A program made the translations under genes and the position numbers. DNA of 64,000 nucleotides, from assembly GCF_023715505.1 (NCBI RefSeq), contig NZ_JAMBOH010000004.1, positions 186,001-250,000 on the forward strand, given 5' to 3'. Below the pieces are notes generated by a model that saw nothing but the letters and a program-made list of their open reading frames with translations, searched no databases and was not told where the DNA came from. Positions 17,540 to 26,027 of the stretch are shown here, piece by piece. The DNA is from Neobacillus cucumis. GTDB lineage: Bacteria; Bacillota; Bacilli; Bacillales_B; DSM-18226. The number at the start of each line of letters is the position of its first letter. The stretch's first letter is position 1.

Positions 17540-18016
17540 ATGGCTAGCAAGCAGAAAAAGATGACCCCTCAGCAGAAAAACTATCAAACACTACAACAAA
17601 AACATGAACTAAAGCGTCCAGTTTTAAAAAATTGTATTAAAGCATTTTTAGTTGGCGGGATTATTTGTATGATTGGCCAAGCTGTCAGTTATTTCTACAT
17701 ATATTATTTTAACTTTACCGAGCAGAACGTTGGAAACCCTACTGTTGCAACAATGGTCTTTTTTTCGATGTTGTTAACTGGTTTTGGCGTTTATGACCAC
17801 ATTGGCCAATTTGCTGGTGCGGGGAGTGCGGTACCGGTAACTGGGTTCGGGAATTCAGTAATCTCTGCAGCCATTGAACACCGGACTGAAGGGTTTGTCC
17901 TCGGTGTTGGTGGAAATATGTTTAAGCTTGCAGGTTCAGTGATTTTATTCGGAGTGTTCTCAGCGTTTGTTGTTGCATTAATTAAGACGCTACTTGTGAT
18001 GTGGGGGGTTTTGTAA
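17540..18016 (+). CDS. spoVAC: Stage V sporulation protein AC
   Basis: SpoVAC is a membrane component of the channel that moves calcium-dipicolinate into the forespore and out at germination; B. subtilis SpoVAC acts as a mechanosensitive channel. The 158-aa protein has a charged N-terminus and four to five hydrophobic segments (about 37-60, 70-93, 100-120, 128-155), with the conserved GFGVYDHIGQFAGAGSAVPVTGFGNSV motif. Start ATG 17540 follows AGAAAGGATG. The next gene, spoVAD, begins immediately after its stop codon. Confidence 0.95.
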   Translation: MASKQKKMTPQQKNYQTLQQKHELKRPVLKNCIKAFLVGGIICMIGQAVSYFYIYYFNFTEQNVGNPTVATMVFFSMLLTGFGVYDHIGQFAGAGSAVPVTGFGNSVISAAIEHRTEGFVLGVGGNMFKLAGSVILFGVFSAFVVALIKTLLVMWGVL

Positions 18017-19042
18017 TTGTTAAAGGGGCAGCAATCATGGGTTTTTAACAATCGGCCAATGATTACAGCAACAGGTGTAACAGGGGGACCGTTTGAAGCA
18101 AACGGCAACTTGGCGAATGACTTTGACCTGCTGTACGATGATTTATGGATGGGACAAGATTCTTATGAAAAAGCCCATCGGTTATTGCTCGAAGAAGCAA
18201 TTAAAACCGCGATAAAAAAAGGGAATATCCAAAAAGAACAGGTCCAGTTTTTATTTGCCGGTGACTTGATTAATCAGATCACTCCAACAAGCTTTGCCGC
18301 AAGGACCATGCAGATTCCCTACTTCGGTTTATTTGGCGCCTGCTCAACATCGATGGAGGGTTTAGCCTTATCTTCCTTTGTCGTTAATTATCAGGGGGCA
18401 AATTACGTTTTAACAGGGGCATCCAGCCATAACTCTGCTGTCGAAAAACAGTTTCGCTATCCAACCGAATACGGGGGACAGAAACCGCCAACTGCACAAT
18501 GGACGATTACAGGTGCGGGAGTTGCGCTGGTTGAGCCGAATAAACCGGGTGAGAATAATCCGGTGACCACGTCGGCAACAATTGGAAAAGTCGTGGATAT
18601 GGGTTTATCAGATCCTTTTAATATGGGCGGGGCAATGGCTCCCGCAGCCGCGGATACCATTACCGCTCATTTTCGTGATTTGCAATTAGATCCATCATAT
18701 TATGATTTGATTGTGACAGGTGACCTTGGACGAATTGGTCATGATACTGCTTTTGAATTGTTAAATAAAAATGGACTGAAAGTGGATAAAAAACAATTTC
18801 AGGATTGTGGATTATTGATGTATAAAGATGACCAGCCTGTTCAAGCCGGTGGCAGTGGAGCGGGGTGTTCGGCGACTGTCTTATATGGACATTTACTAAA
18901 TGAAATGAAAAAGGGGACATACAAACGAATATTAGTCGTCGCTACAGGAGCATTATTGTCCCCGCTAAGCTTTCAACAAAAAGAGACAATTCCATGTATT
19001 GCCCATGCTGTTGCAATTGAGATGAATGGTGAAAAGGGGTGA
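18017..19042 (+). CDS. spoVAD: Stage V sporulation protein AD
   Basis: SpoVAD is a thiolase-fold protein that binds dipicolinic acid on the outer face of the spore inner membrane. The 341-aa product has thiolase-like blocks including [35 protein letters not shown], and [17 protein letters not shown]. It starts at TTG 18017 directly abutting the spoVAC stop, with GGGGGG as ribosome site, indicating translational coupling. Its C-terminus falls just before spoVAEb. Length is typical. Confidence 0.96.
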   Translation: MLKGQQSWVFNNRPMITATGVTGGPFEANGNLANDFDLLYDDLWMGQDSYEKAHRLLLEEAIKTAIKKGNIQKEQVQFLFAGDLINQITPTSFAARTMQIPYFGLFGACSTSMEGLALSSFVVNYQGANYVLTGASSHNSAVEKQFRYPTEYGGQKPPTAQWTITGAGVALVEPNKPGENNPVTTSATIGKVVDMGLSDPFNMGGAMAPAAADTITAHFRDLQLDPSYYDLIVTGDLGRIGHDTAFELLNKNGLKVDKKQFQDCGLLMYKDDQPVQAGGSGAGCSATVLYGHLLNEMKKGTYKRILVVATGALLSPLSFQQKETIPCIAHAVAIEMNGEKG

Positions 19043-19046
19043 ATCG

Positions 19047-19403
19047 ATGCTTGCAATGTTTTTTTGGGCCTTTGTTGTAGGCGGATTAATTTGTGTAGTA
19101 GGGCAATTATTGTTTGATGTAGCGAAACTCACACCGGGCCATACCATGAGCTTGCTGGTGGTTGCTGGAGCGGTCTTAGATGGGTTAGGGTTATATGAGC
19201 CACTGGTTGATTTTGCAGGTGCCGGAGCAACGATCCCGATTACCAGTTTTGGAAATTCTCTTGTTCATGGGGCACTCCAAGACGCTAAAGCACATGGAAT
19301 TATTGGCGTTTTAACTGGGATGTTCCAAGTAACAAGCTCTGGTATTTCTGCTGCAATAATTTTTGGGTTTATTGGCGCACTAATTTTTAAGCCAAAAGGG
19401 TAA
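19047..19403 (+). CDS. spoVAE: Stage V sporulation protein AE (SpoVAEb type)
   Basis: This 118-aa membrane protein is the third core channel component; it is homologous to SpoVAC. It has three to four hydrophobic segments and the shared motif [27 protein letters not shown] 19047 lies after AAAAGGGGTGA; an in-frame ATG at 19026 overlaps spoVAD and is less likely. No spoVAA, spoVAB, spoVAEa or spoVAF is next to it, so this is the short lipoprotein-AC-AD-AEb operon form. Confidence 0.94.
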   Translation: MLAMFFWAFVVGGLICVVGQLLFDVAKLTPGHTMSLLVVAGAVLDGLGLYEPLVDFAGAGATIPITSFGNSLVHGALQDAKAHGIIGVLTGMFQVTSSGISAAIIFGFIGALIFKPKG

Positions 19404-19512
19404 AATACTCATTTTTATAGCCAATTTTCCCATAAGGCTGTCATGCCTAGTACACATGATTAAGTAATTTCATATGTTATTAATGAGATTACCGAAAGTG
19501 AGGTGACAGTCT

Positions 19513-19629
19513 ATGTGCTTTGGATACGGCGGCTACGGCTACGGCGGCGGTTATGGCTACGGTTCCACTTTCGTGCTTATCGTAGTATTATTCATCCTTT
19601 TAATCATTGTTGGCGCAAGCTTCTATTAA
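19513..19629 (+). CDS. YjcZ family sporulation protein
   Basis: The 38-residue product starts [20 protein letters not shown] and continues with one hydrophobic helix ([18 protein letters not shown]). This glycine/tyrosine-rich head plus single membrane segment is the hallmark of the YjcZ/YtzC-like tiny sporulation proteins. GAGGTGAC lies before the ATG and a terminator follows at once. A longer frame overlapping it in a different register (19503-19715) is rejected. Function is unknown; forespore or mother-cell membrane association is inferred. Confidence 0.85.
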   Translation: MCFGYGGYGYGGGYGYGSTFVLIVVLFILLIIVGASFY

Positions 19630-19647
19630 TAGACAATGAGATGGAGG

Positions 19648-19680
19648 GGGCTGGACCTAAAAAGGGCCAGCCCTTTCTGT
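19648..19680 (+). terminator. Terminator of the yjcZ-type gene
   Basis: GGGCTGG / CCAGCCC stem extended by CC/GG with an A-rich loop, followed by TTTCT. Confidence 0.8.
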
Positions 19681-19806
19681 TATTACATAAGATTGAAGAC
19701 AGTCCGAATATGTAACCCTTATCTTTGTAGTTAATTTCATCACATTCACCTTTTTTTCCCAACTTCATAGAATAAAGTAGTCTATGAAGGAGCGTGAAAT
19801 TTTACC

Positions 19807-20061
19807 ATGGATAATGGGTTCTTTAAGAACATAGAAAAGAAAACAGGCGTTAATATGAAAGATATTTTTGATTTAGCAAACTCCCTGCAAAATGCTAACT
19901 TTAAAGATGAAAAAACAGTTCGTAATGTCATCCGGAGAGTTTCTCAAATTGCCAATAAACCAGTAAGTAAAGACATGGAAGATCAAATCGTGAAATCGAT
20001 TATTAACGATGGAAAACAGCTTGATTTTAATACAATTGCTCAAATGATGAATAAAAAGTAG
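19807..20061 (+). CDS. spoVIF: Stage VI sporulation protein F
   Basis: SpoVIF (YjcC) is a small mother-cell protein needed for proper GerE-dependent late coat assembly in B. subtilis. The 84-aa product shows the family sequence NIEKKTGVNMKDIFDLANSL, TVRNVIRRVSQIANKPVSK and ends near FNTIAQMMNKK. Start ATG 19807 follows AAGGAGCGTG. It is convergent with the helicase yjcD, sharing a terminator. Confidence 0.94.
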   Translation: MDNGFFKNIEKKTGVNMKDIFDLANSLQNANFKDEKTVRNVIRRVSQIANKPVSKDMEDQIVKSIINDGKQLDFNTIAQMMNKK

Positions 20062-20071
20062 AAAGGGGAAT

Positions 20072-20109
20072 GACCAATTGTTTTTACAAATTGGTCTTCC
20101 TCTTTTTAT
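20072..20109. terminator. Shared terminator of spoVIF and yjcD
   Basis: GACCAATT / AATTGGTC with a loop of T; T-rich on the right (TTCCTCTTTTT) and A-rich on the left. It overlaps the yjcD stop codon. Confidence 0.75.
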
Positions 20110-22384
20110 TGATGGGAGCTAAAAATCTGGAACGATTAGCTTTCTTTCCCCGCCTGTTACTTGGAATGGAGATTAACAGCTCCTCCTTTGCTCTTGTCAT
20201 CGCTACATAGAATAATCTTCTTTCTTCTTCAAGTGGAGCATAATCGCCGGCCCGGTAAGATTCAAGGGCAAAGTCGTGCGGTAAGCTACCGTCTACAGCA
20301 CTGATCATATAAACGGTATTATATTCCAGCCCTTTAGCCCGGTGAATGGTACTAAGTGTGATGGCGTCAGTGAAATGTCTGCTCATATTCTTAATTTCCT
20401 TATTCATGGCCGACATATGCAGTGCGTGTTCCAACAAAGCCTCTATTTTTGTAAAGCTTTTGGATGCAACTTTAAGATCTTTTAAGTCATCAGAGCCTTT
20501 TTCAAGCTTACTCGATTCATTCCCTCGTTTCTTTAGAAAATCAAGGAATCCAATTTCTTTTTCAATTTGCTCAATCGCAACAGACGGCGATAAATGTTTA
20601 AGCCCGCGGATAAGGGTAACCGCCTTTTTTAATTTTTTCTCTTGAAAAGCGTGAGCAGTTTTTAGGTGCGAAAGGGCCTCTAGAAGGCTGCAATCCTTCA
20701 GAATGCTTTCGGCTTTTAGGTCTTTAAGGACCGATTGTTTTAAAAATAATAATGGCAGTAAATCGCTCATGGCATTCGGGTCGTCTTCATTTAGACTTAC
20801 CTTAAGAAAGGAAAGGGCGCTTCTAACGATAAAACGATCGTAAAATGCCTCGGCATCTTGATCAATTTTAAAAGGGAGGTTCGAGGCGGCTAATCTTTCA
20901 AAGACTGCCCGCGAGCTGACATTTGTCCGATAAAGGATGGCAAAATCTCCGGGTTTCGCACCTTGTGAAATTCTCTCCTGTATATCGGTAACAATCATGG
21001 TAGCCTCTTCTTCTTCATCATATGGAAAAAACAATTGAGGAAGGATCCCTGAAGCGTATTGTGCTTCCATGCGTTTTAATCTGCGTTTTTTATTAAGGGC
21101 AATCATTTGATTAGCAGCAGCGACAATTTCATGTGAAGAACGATAATTCTGCTCAAGAGTTACTAATTTTGCCTTAGGAAAGTCTTTTTCAAAATCTAAA
21201 AGATAACTTGGGTCACTGCCCCTGAATGAGTAGATGGCCTGGTCATCATCACCAACCGCACAGACATTTTTATGTTTGCCAGATAACAGTTTAATCAGCT
21301 CATATTGAACCCTGTTTATATCTTGAAATTCATCAATTAGAAAGTATCTGAACTTGTCTTGGTAATACTCTAGAAGAGGAGGAGATGAAATAAATAACTG
21401 ATAACAGCCAATTAACATATCGTCAAAATCAAATAATCCTTCTTTTTGTTTATATTCTTCATACTTTTTATATAAAAACACCGCGCTCTCTTCCCAATCA
21501 GATGTGGGTTTGACTTCATCCGGCATGAGAAGAGAATTTTTCCAAAAACCAATTTGCTGCAGTGCTAAATCATAAGCAAATTCCTTTTCAGACAATTGGA
21601 GGTCTTTCCCAGCCGCTTTAAGGATTTTATCGCGCTGCCAATCCTTCTTGAGTAATTTATTTGAGGACCAATGGGCAGCATCATGGAACATTAAGATTCG
21701 ATAGAAGATACTGTGAAAGGTACCGGTAACAAGTTGATTGATCTTTCCTCGCTGAATATTTGGATAGGAAAGAAGGCGATTTTTCATTTCTGCAGCGGCC
21801 TTGGAGGTAAAAGTTACAAGCATTATAGAGCCAGGATCTACCTGTTTCACCTCGAGCATGTAAGCGGTTCTTGTGGTTAATACACGTGTTTTGCCGCTCC
21901 CTGCGCCTGCTAGGACTAATAACGAGCCATCTGTTTGGATGACGGCTTCTACTTGGCTTTTATCGAGGACCACACCTTTTTCAGCAAGCAATCGCAAATA
22001 GAGCGGCAGTTCCTGCTCTATATGTTTCTTGGATGGTGTATAAGGAATAGAGTATTCAATCGGTTTAGCAGGTTGAAATAGTTCTAAGTTTGTGTTTGTT
22101 ACAGTAATGGTCCGTCCTTGGGGGATTTTGAAACCATTCCTCTCGATATAGTGTGGAGTAACATCCGATTTCTTAATGGGGTCAGAATCAAGGCATTTTT
22201 TTTCAGGTATATGGACATGAAAAAAATGTGGCTCCATCCCGATGCCGAGAAATAATCTTACTTTTTCATGGCAGGTGGGACAGTCAAGTTCTCCATTTTT
22301 TCCTGCTAGATATATTTTTTGGTACTGATCTCGAGCCAATTGTGAGAGTTGAATAAGCTGTTGTTGATAGAAAGCTGTTTTCAT
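20084..22384 (-). CDS. yjcD: UvrD/Rep-type DNA helicase YjcD with CoiA-like zinc module
   Basis: This superfamily 1 ATP-dependent 3'-5' helicase is the YjcD homologue (766 aa). Helicase motifs are complete: Walker A GAGSGKT at residues 160-166, LIDEFQDINR (motif II), VGDDDQAIYSFRGSD (III), LEQNYRSS (IV), TIHRAKGLEYNTVYM (V) and RRLFYVAMTRAKEEL (VI). The N-terminal 150 residues are additional: a putative zinc site C35, C38, H53, H56, C64 in CPTCHEKVRLFLG..HFFH matches the CoiA N-terminus almost residue for residue in spacing. That suggests a shared nucleic-acid or partner recognition module. It is convergent with spoVIF and alone in its unit. Confidence 0.92.
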   Translation of the reverse strand: MKTAFYQQQLIQLSQLARDQYQKIYLAGKNGELDCPTCHEKVRLFLGIGMEPHFFHVHIPEKKCLDSDPIKKSDVTPHYIERNGFKIPQGRTITVTNTNLELFQPAKPIEYSIPYTPSKKHIEQELPLYLRLLAEKGVVLDKSQVEAVIQTDGSLLVLAGAGSGKTRVLTTRTAYMLEVKQVDPGSIMLVTFTSKAAAEMKNRLLSYPNIQRGKINQLVTGTFHSIFYRILMFHDAAHWSSNKLLKKDWQRDKILKAAGKDLQLSEKEFAYDLALQQIGFWKNSLLMPDEVKPTSDWEESAVFLYKKYEEYKQKEGLFDFDDMLIGCYQLFISSPPLLEYYQDKFRYFLIDEFQDINRVQYELIKLLSGKHKNVCAVGDDDQAIYSFRGSDPSYLLDFEKDFPKAKLVTLEQNYRSSHEIVAAANQMIALNKKRRLKRMEAQYASGILPQLFFPYDEEEEATMIVTDIQERISQGAKPGDFAILYRTNVSSRAVFERLAASNLPFKIDQDAEAFYDRFIVRSALSFLKVSLNEDDPNAMSDLLPLLFLKQSVLKDLKAESILKDCSLLEALSHLKTAHAFQEKKLKKAVTLIRGLKHLSPSVAIEQIEKEIGFLDFLKKRGNESSKLEKGSDDLKDLKVASKSFTKIEALLEHALHMSAMNKEIKNMSRHFTDAITLSTIHRAKGLEYNTVYMISAVDGSLPHDFALESYRAGDYAPLEEERRLFYVAMTRAKEELLISIPSNRRGKKANRSRFLAPINKKRKTNL

Positions 22385-22473
22385 ATATTAAAACCTCTAT
22401 TTCGCGAAAATAACACATGTTCTATCTTAACAAAACCAGCCAGCTTCTGAAAGGGTTTGATTCATTATCTAGT

Positions 22474-22511
22474 TAAAAGAAGCACCTGCCGGTTAGTCGG
22501 CAAGTGCTTCT
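22474..22511 (-). terminator. Terminator of the yjcH-yjcG-yjcF group
   Basis: On the minus strand AGAAGCACTTGCCG pairs with CGGCAGGTGCTTCT (one G-T), followed by TTTT; the yjcF stop lies inside. Confidence 0.85.
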
Positions 22512-22939
22512 GTAGGAATTTGTTTTACCATTGTTTTATGAGGAATACCTGCATCCAAAAATTCTTCCGATACTACCTCATAGCCAAGTCCTGCATAGAA
22601 GGGAATCGCATGGGTTTGGGCATTTAGTTTTAGTTTGTGTAAGCCTTGTTTCCGAGCGAAGGTTTCGATGGCATTCATCATTTTTCTTCCTGCTCCGGAT
22701 TTACGGGCTTCTTTTAACACACAAATCCGTTCGACTTTACCATAACCATCAACTACTCGAAATCTCCCTGCAGCAAGTGGATTGTCGGTATCTCCATACA
22801 TAACAAAATGTGTGGCGTCATCCTCGTATTGGTCTATTTCCTCTTCAATCGGAACATTTTGCTCCTTAACGAAAACAATTTTTCTAATTGAAAAGGCATC
22901 TTCAAGTTCTTTTTGATTTTCAACAACTTTGATTTTCAC
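22493..22939 (-). CDS. yjcF: GNAT-family N-acetyltransferase YjcF
   Basis: This is a 148-aa acetyltransferase of the GNAT superfamily; the acceptor is unknown. It has the usual elements: an N-terminal VFVKEQNVPIEEEID segment, AAGRFRVVDGYGKVERICV (motif D/A strand), the acetyl-CoA loop RKSGAGRKMMNAIE, and LNAQTHAIPFYAGLGYEVVSEEF with the conserved FY..LGY. Its start lies three bases after the yjcG stop, so both are translated from one message. Confidence 0.9.
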   Translation of the reverse strand: MKIKVVENQKELEDAFSIRKIVFVKEQNVPIEEEIDQYEDDATHFVMYGDTDNPLAAGRFRVVDGYGKVERICVLKEARKSGAGRKMMNAIETFARKQGLHKLKLNAQTHAIPFYAGLGYEVVSEEFLDAGIPHKTMVKQIPTEALAD

Positions 22940-22942
22940 GTC

Positions 22943-23458
22943 TTACGATTCCTTTCCAAGCCGAAATGTTTCATATACGGTCCAAGAACCATTCTCTAAT
23001 TGATAAAGCAGATGAAAGCGGTCAATCGTTTCTTCATGATCAATTTTTGTCATCCGGAGTGACCCATAAACATCAGAGTGTTCATCATTTGACAGCTTTT
23101 GGCCAATCGTAATATGAGGGACAAAGGCATATTCTGTATTTTCATCATTCAATTCGCGATTGATATCCGAATGTAGGGTGGAAAGTTCGTTCGTTGGCTC
23201 CACCTTAAAATAGATTACATTATTTACTGGCTTGAAGGAACTGATTTTCGCCGTTTTTAAAGAAAAAGGGCCAGTCTTTTCAGCAATTTTACGTAGTTTA
23301 TCAGCAAAAATCTTGGCATTTTCTTCTGTTGCTTCAAAAGCACTTTTTAATGTCAAGTGAGGAGGGATAAGAGCATAATGCGGATCGTAACGTTTACGAT
23401 AAGAATTCACAACATCTTGAAGCTTTTTCGATGGGAAAATGACAACACCAAATTTCAT
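22943..23458 (-). CDS. yjcG: 2H-phosphoesterase YjcG
   Basis: This 171-aa protein belongs to the 2'-5' RNA ligase/2H phosphoesterase family, thought to act on 2',3'-cyclic or linear phosphodiesters of RNA or nucleotides. Two HxT motifs, PPHLTLKS and VPHITIGQ, supply the paired catalytic histidines with the usual spacing of about 80 residues. Start ATG 23458 follows TTGGAGGTAACC. Upstream partner is the esterase yjcH, downstream yjcF, as in B. subtilis. Confidence 0.92.
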   Translation of the reverse strand: MKFGVVIFPSKKLQDVVNSYRKRYDPHYALIPPHLTLKSAFEATEENAKIFADKLRKIAEKTGPFSLKTAKISSFKPVNNVIYFKVEPTNELSTLHSDINRELNDENTEYAFVPHITIGQKLSNDEHSDVYGSLRMTKIDHEETIDRFHLLYQLENGSWTVYETFRLGKES

Positions 23459-23570
23459 GCGGTTACCTCCAATATAGAAATTATTTTACAAAAACATTGA
23501 TAAAATCGCTTTCAATTATTATAGCAAATTTTCTAAATACATTAAATAAATTAAAATTTCTATAGAAGTT

Positions 23571-24293
23571 CTAAAAAAACATTTTAAGCGCCCGCTTTAA
23601 ATCAGGCTGCCAATAGGTCCATGTATGGGTACCATTAAATTCTTCAAAAAAGTATGTAATTGGTTTTGCTTTTAATTTTTTTGCAAGTACCCTGTTTGGA
23701 CGTAAAAAGTCTTTTACTTTTCCGTCCGTTGTTGGGACTTCTGTTTCTTGAGTTCCAATCACATGATAAATTTCTATAAGCTGCCCTTCTTTAAAATTTT
23801 CTACTAAATTGAGGACTTGCTCATCGACATATGGTGATTGAAGTACTACTTTTCCAAAGGAATGCGGATAGTGGACCGCTGTCATTAAGGAAACAGTGGC
23901 ACCAAGAGAGTCACCAATTAATGCCCTAGTGGAACCCATTTGATAGGTTGGAAATTCCATATCTAGATAGGGAACTAATTCGTGTGCTAAAAAACGAATG
24001 TACTGGTGGTTTTGATCACCATCCGGATGGTATTTCCGACGTCGGTCTTGTACATTCTTATAGGGTACCCCAACAATAATTAAATTTTCAATTTCTTGTT
24101 TAAAAAGTAACTCATCTGCTAATCGCCCGATTCGGCCAAGCTGAAAATAATCTCTGCCGTCCTGAGCAATTAGCAGTGAGTATTTGAAAAGTGGTGAAAA
24201 GCTTGCTGGCAGATAGATAAGAATCTGCATGTTTTCTTGTAGTTCTGAGCTGTGAAAGGTATATTCTTTGATTGTGCCTTTTGGATACTGCAT
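23571..24293 (-). CDS. yjcH: Esterase family protein YjcH
   Basis: This 240-aa alpha/beta hydrolase of the esterase D/Fes-like group has strand YSLLIAQDGRDYFQLGRIG, the nucleophile elbow GDSLGATVS (GxSxG), an acidic residue region IGTQETEVPTTDGKV and the catalytic histidine in FNGTHTWTYW. ATG 24293 is placed after GGGGGGCAATCC; the upstream frame to 24329 lacks a site. It resembles enterochelin-esterase type folds but no siderophore genes are nearby, so substrate is unknown. It heads the yjcHGF group. Confidence 0.87.
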   Translation of the reverse strand: MQYPKGTIKEYTFHSSELQENMQILIYLPASFSPLFKYSLLIAQDGRDYFQLGRIGRLADELLFKQEIENLIIVGVPYKNVQDRRRKYHPDGDQNHQYIRFLAHELVPYLDMEFPTYQMGSTRALIGDSLGATVSLMTAVHYPHSFGKVVLQSPYVDEQVLNLVENFKEGQLIEIYHVIGTQETEVPTTDGKVKDFLRPNRVLAKKLKAKPITYFFEEFNGTHTWTYWQPDLKRALKMFF

Positions 24294-24392
24294 GGATTGC
24301 CCCCCGAAGTTCGTTTGATACAACTGCATTTTATCATAACTAGAAAGATGTTGCTTAATAGGAAGGGAATGATTGTGAGAGGTGAGGTGGGT

Positions 24393-24617
24393 CTAATGGA
24401 GGTATGATCGATGGGAACGATTTTCCGGCATGATCGATAAAATGTTTTCCCGTTTAAACGTGCGCATTTGTTTCCGAAGCAGGCAATAGGCACGAATGTA
24501 GTTATCGTTTATTTCTTTCACGATTAGCTTTCTTTGGGAAAGCTCTTGGTTTTCAGCAAGATAAATCATTTCAATTGGCATATGTTCTTCAATTGAGCGG
24601 ATTAAAAGCCCATCCAT
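24393..24617 (-). CDS. Small WYL-like domain protein
   Basis: The 74-aa product begins MDGLLIRSIEEHMPIEMIYL and continues with alternating charged strands (RKLIVKEINDNYIRAYCLLRKQMRTFKRENILSIMP). The pattern 'pIeMIYl ... YirAYCllRkqmRtFkreNIlsi' resembles a minimal WYL ligand-sensing domain without any attached helix-turn-helix. AAGGAGTGAG precedes ATG 24617. It stands alone between yjcH and the tRNA. The assignment to WYL is by eye and tentative; function unknown. Confidence 0.6.
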   Translation of the reverse strand: MDGLLIRSIEEHMPIEMIYLAENQELSQRKLIVKEINDNYIRAYCLLRKQMRTFKRENILSIMPENRSHRSYLH

Positions 24618-24733
24618 GGTACTCACTCCTTTTGGTTGATAGTTCTATTATAACCGAACGTTAGTTCCTTATTCAAGTTAATTAGGAACACTTGTTCTAA
24701 TATTATTTTTTCGAAAAATTGATTAAAATGGTA

Positions 24734-24761
24734 TTGACATTCTGAGCAATTTCACTATAAT
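24734..24761 (+). promoter_or_regulatory. Promoter of tRNA-Val
   Basis: Perfect TTGACA and TATAAT hexamers with a 16-base spacer, 21 bases before the mature tRNA 5' end. Confidence 0.9.
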
Positions 24762-24782
24762 TAAATTTGTAGTTTAATAAGA

Positions 24783-24855
24783 GATCTGTTAGCTCAGCTG
24801 GGAGAGCGCAACCTTGACAGGGTTGAGGTCGGGGGTTCGAACCCCTCACAGGTCA
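24783..24855 (+). tRNA. tRNA-Val (GAC)
   Basis: A full cloverleaf can be drawn: acceptor GATCTGT / ACAGGTC (one T-G pair), D arm AGCTCAGCTGGGAGAGC, anticodon stem CAACC / GGTTG with loop TTGACAG giving anticodon GAC, and T arm GGGGGTTCGAACCCCT. The discriminator is A and CCA is not encoded. It is a solitary tRNA gene with its own perfect promoter and terminator. Confidence 0.95.
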
Positions 24856-24860
24856 TAACT

Positions 24861-24893
24861 AGTCCTAACATCTATGGTGTTAGGACTTTTTTG
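24861..24893 (+). terminator. Terminator of tRNA-Val
   Basis: AGTCCTAACA pairs perfectly with TGTTAGGACT, followed by six T. Confidence 0.9.
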
Positions 24894-24981
24894 ATTTGGT
24901 TGATAAAAAAATTAATGGTAAATGATTTTTTTAATAATCCTGCTCCATGTAAACAACCCGGAACTTCATACCTAATTACTT

Positions 24982-25905
24982 CTAATAAAGCACCCTCCAT
25001 AAGTAAAACGTAGCATAGGCCTGCCAACCGGACCAGTTTAATGAAAGTTCCATTAGTTCTTCCTTGGAAGGCTTTTTCTCCGAACCCCTTAAGAACTTGA
25101 TGGCGTTATGCAAACCCACATCATCAATTGGAAAAGCTGTCGGAAATCGTAAGCAGCGCATTAATACGTAATTGGCTGTCCATGGACCAATCCCGCGTAT
25201 CTTAATCAAACTTTTTTCAGCGTCTTTAAAATCCATAGCCAATAGTTTTTCTTTTGAAAGTTCACCACTGTTCATTAATTGGGCGATACCAATAATATAT
25301 TCACTCTTTCTCACAGTCATTTTAATATCCGCAAAATCCTCCGGTGTTAATTTACTGATTTTTTCATAGGTTGGGAAGGTCCAATATTTCTTACCATTCC
25401 ATTCAATGGACTCCCCAAATTTTTCAACAAACTGTCTTTTTAGTGTGTAGGCAAAAGCTAAATTAATTTGCTGCCCTAGAACGCCCCAACAAAAAGCCTC
25501 GAACAAGTCGGGCACACCAATTACCCTTAATCCGCGGAATTCCTGGGCTGGTTTTTCGAGCAGCGGATCTCCTTTGGCCATTCCGTAAAATGGAGATAAG
25601 TCCCGGTCAAAGTCAAACCATTCCCAAATGAAACTAAAAACTTTTCTCCATTCTTTTTCGTCTGGTGTAGAATCTATAAACTGAACAATCATTTGGTTAT
25701 TATCATTTACGTATATCTGAACAAGTCTGTTGGTTACCCCTGTATGAACTACTCTTGTAATAATTTTATCTTCAATGTCAAACATGCATTCATTCTTATT
25801 CCGTCCTAAATAACCAAGATTTACCGCCATATTAAAGTCTGGCGGTAAATGAATATAAAGCTTATCATTGCCGTCATACCAATGATTTCCACTTGTCTTA
25901 GTCAA
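24982..25905 (-). CDS. alkA: DNA-3-methyladenine glycosylase II
   Basis: AlkA-type glycosylases excise alkylated purines. The 307-aa protein has the helix-hairpin-helix motif LIKIRGIGPWTANYVLMRCL followed by the catalytic aspartate region PTAFPIDDVGLHNAI; the upstream segment FEAFCWGVLGQQINLAFAYTLKRQFVEKFG is typical of the family. The N-terminal domain (about 1-110) is the beta-sheet AlkA-N region. It is divergent from adaA with a 122-base gap, so both may share Ada-responsive control, as in the B. subtilis alkA-adaAB arrangement. Confidence 0.93.
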   Translation of the reverse strand: MTKTSGNHWYDGNDKLYIHLPPDFNMAVNLGYLGRNKNECMFDIEDKIITRVVHTGVTNRLVQIYVNDNNQMIVQFIDSTPDEKEWRKVFSFIWEWFDFDRDLSPFYGMAKGDPLLEKPAQEFRGLRVIGVPDLFEAFCWGVLGQQINLAFAYTLKRQFVEKFGESIEWNGKKYWTFPTYEKISKLTPEDFADIKMTVRKSEYIIGIAQLMNSGELSKEKLLAMDFKDAEKSLIKIRGIGPWTANYVLMRCLRFPTAFPIDDVGLHNAIKFLRGSEKKPSKEELMELSLNWSGWQAYATFYLWRVLY

Positions 25906-26027
25906 ATAATCACCCGCATTCTTTTCCTATTATTATCACAAAAAATGATTTCGTAATCTTGCTTTTCTATTTTGAAAACAGGCTATTTCTATTTGGGTTG
26001 CGTTATAATACGGTTAGAGGTGGAACA

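Noticed and set aside
19503..19715. A 70-codon frame rich in Arg and Leu
   Set aside because: It is the wrong register of the YjcZ-type gene at 19513-19629, which has the family sequence, a ribosome site and a terminator.
24783..24855. tRNA-Val as attachment site for an integrative element carrying the RG locus
   Set aside because: I saw no integrase gene and no second copy of the tRNA 3' end at the other side of the accessory region; the housekeeping repair genes lie in between.
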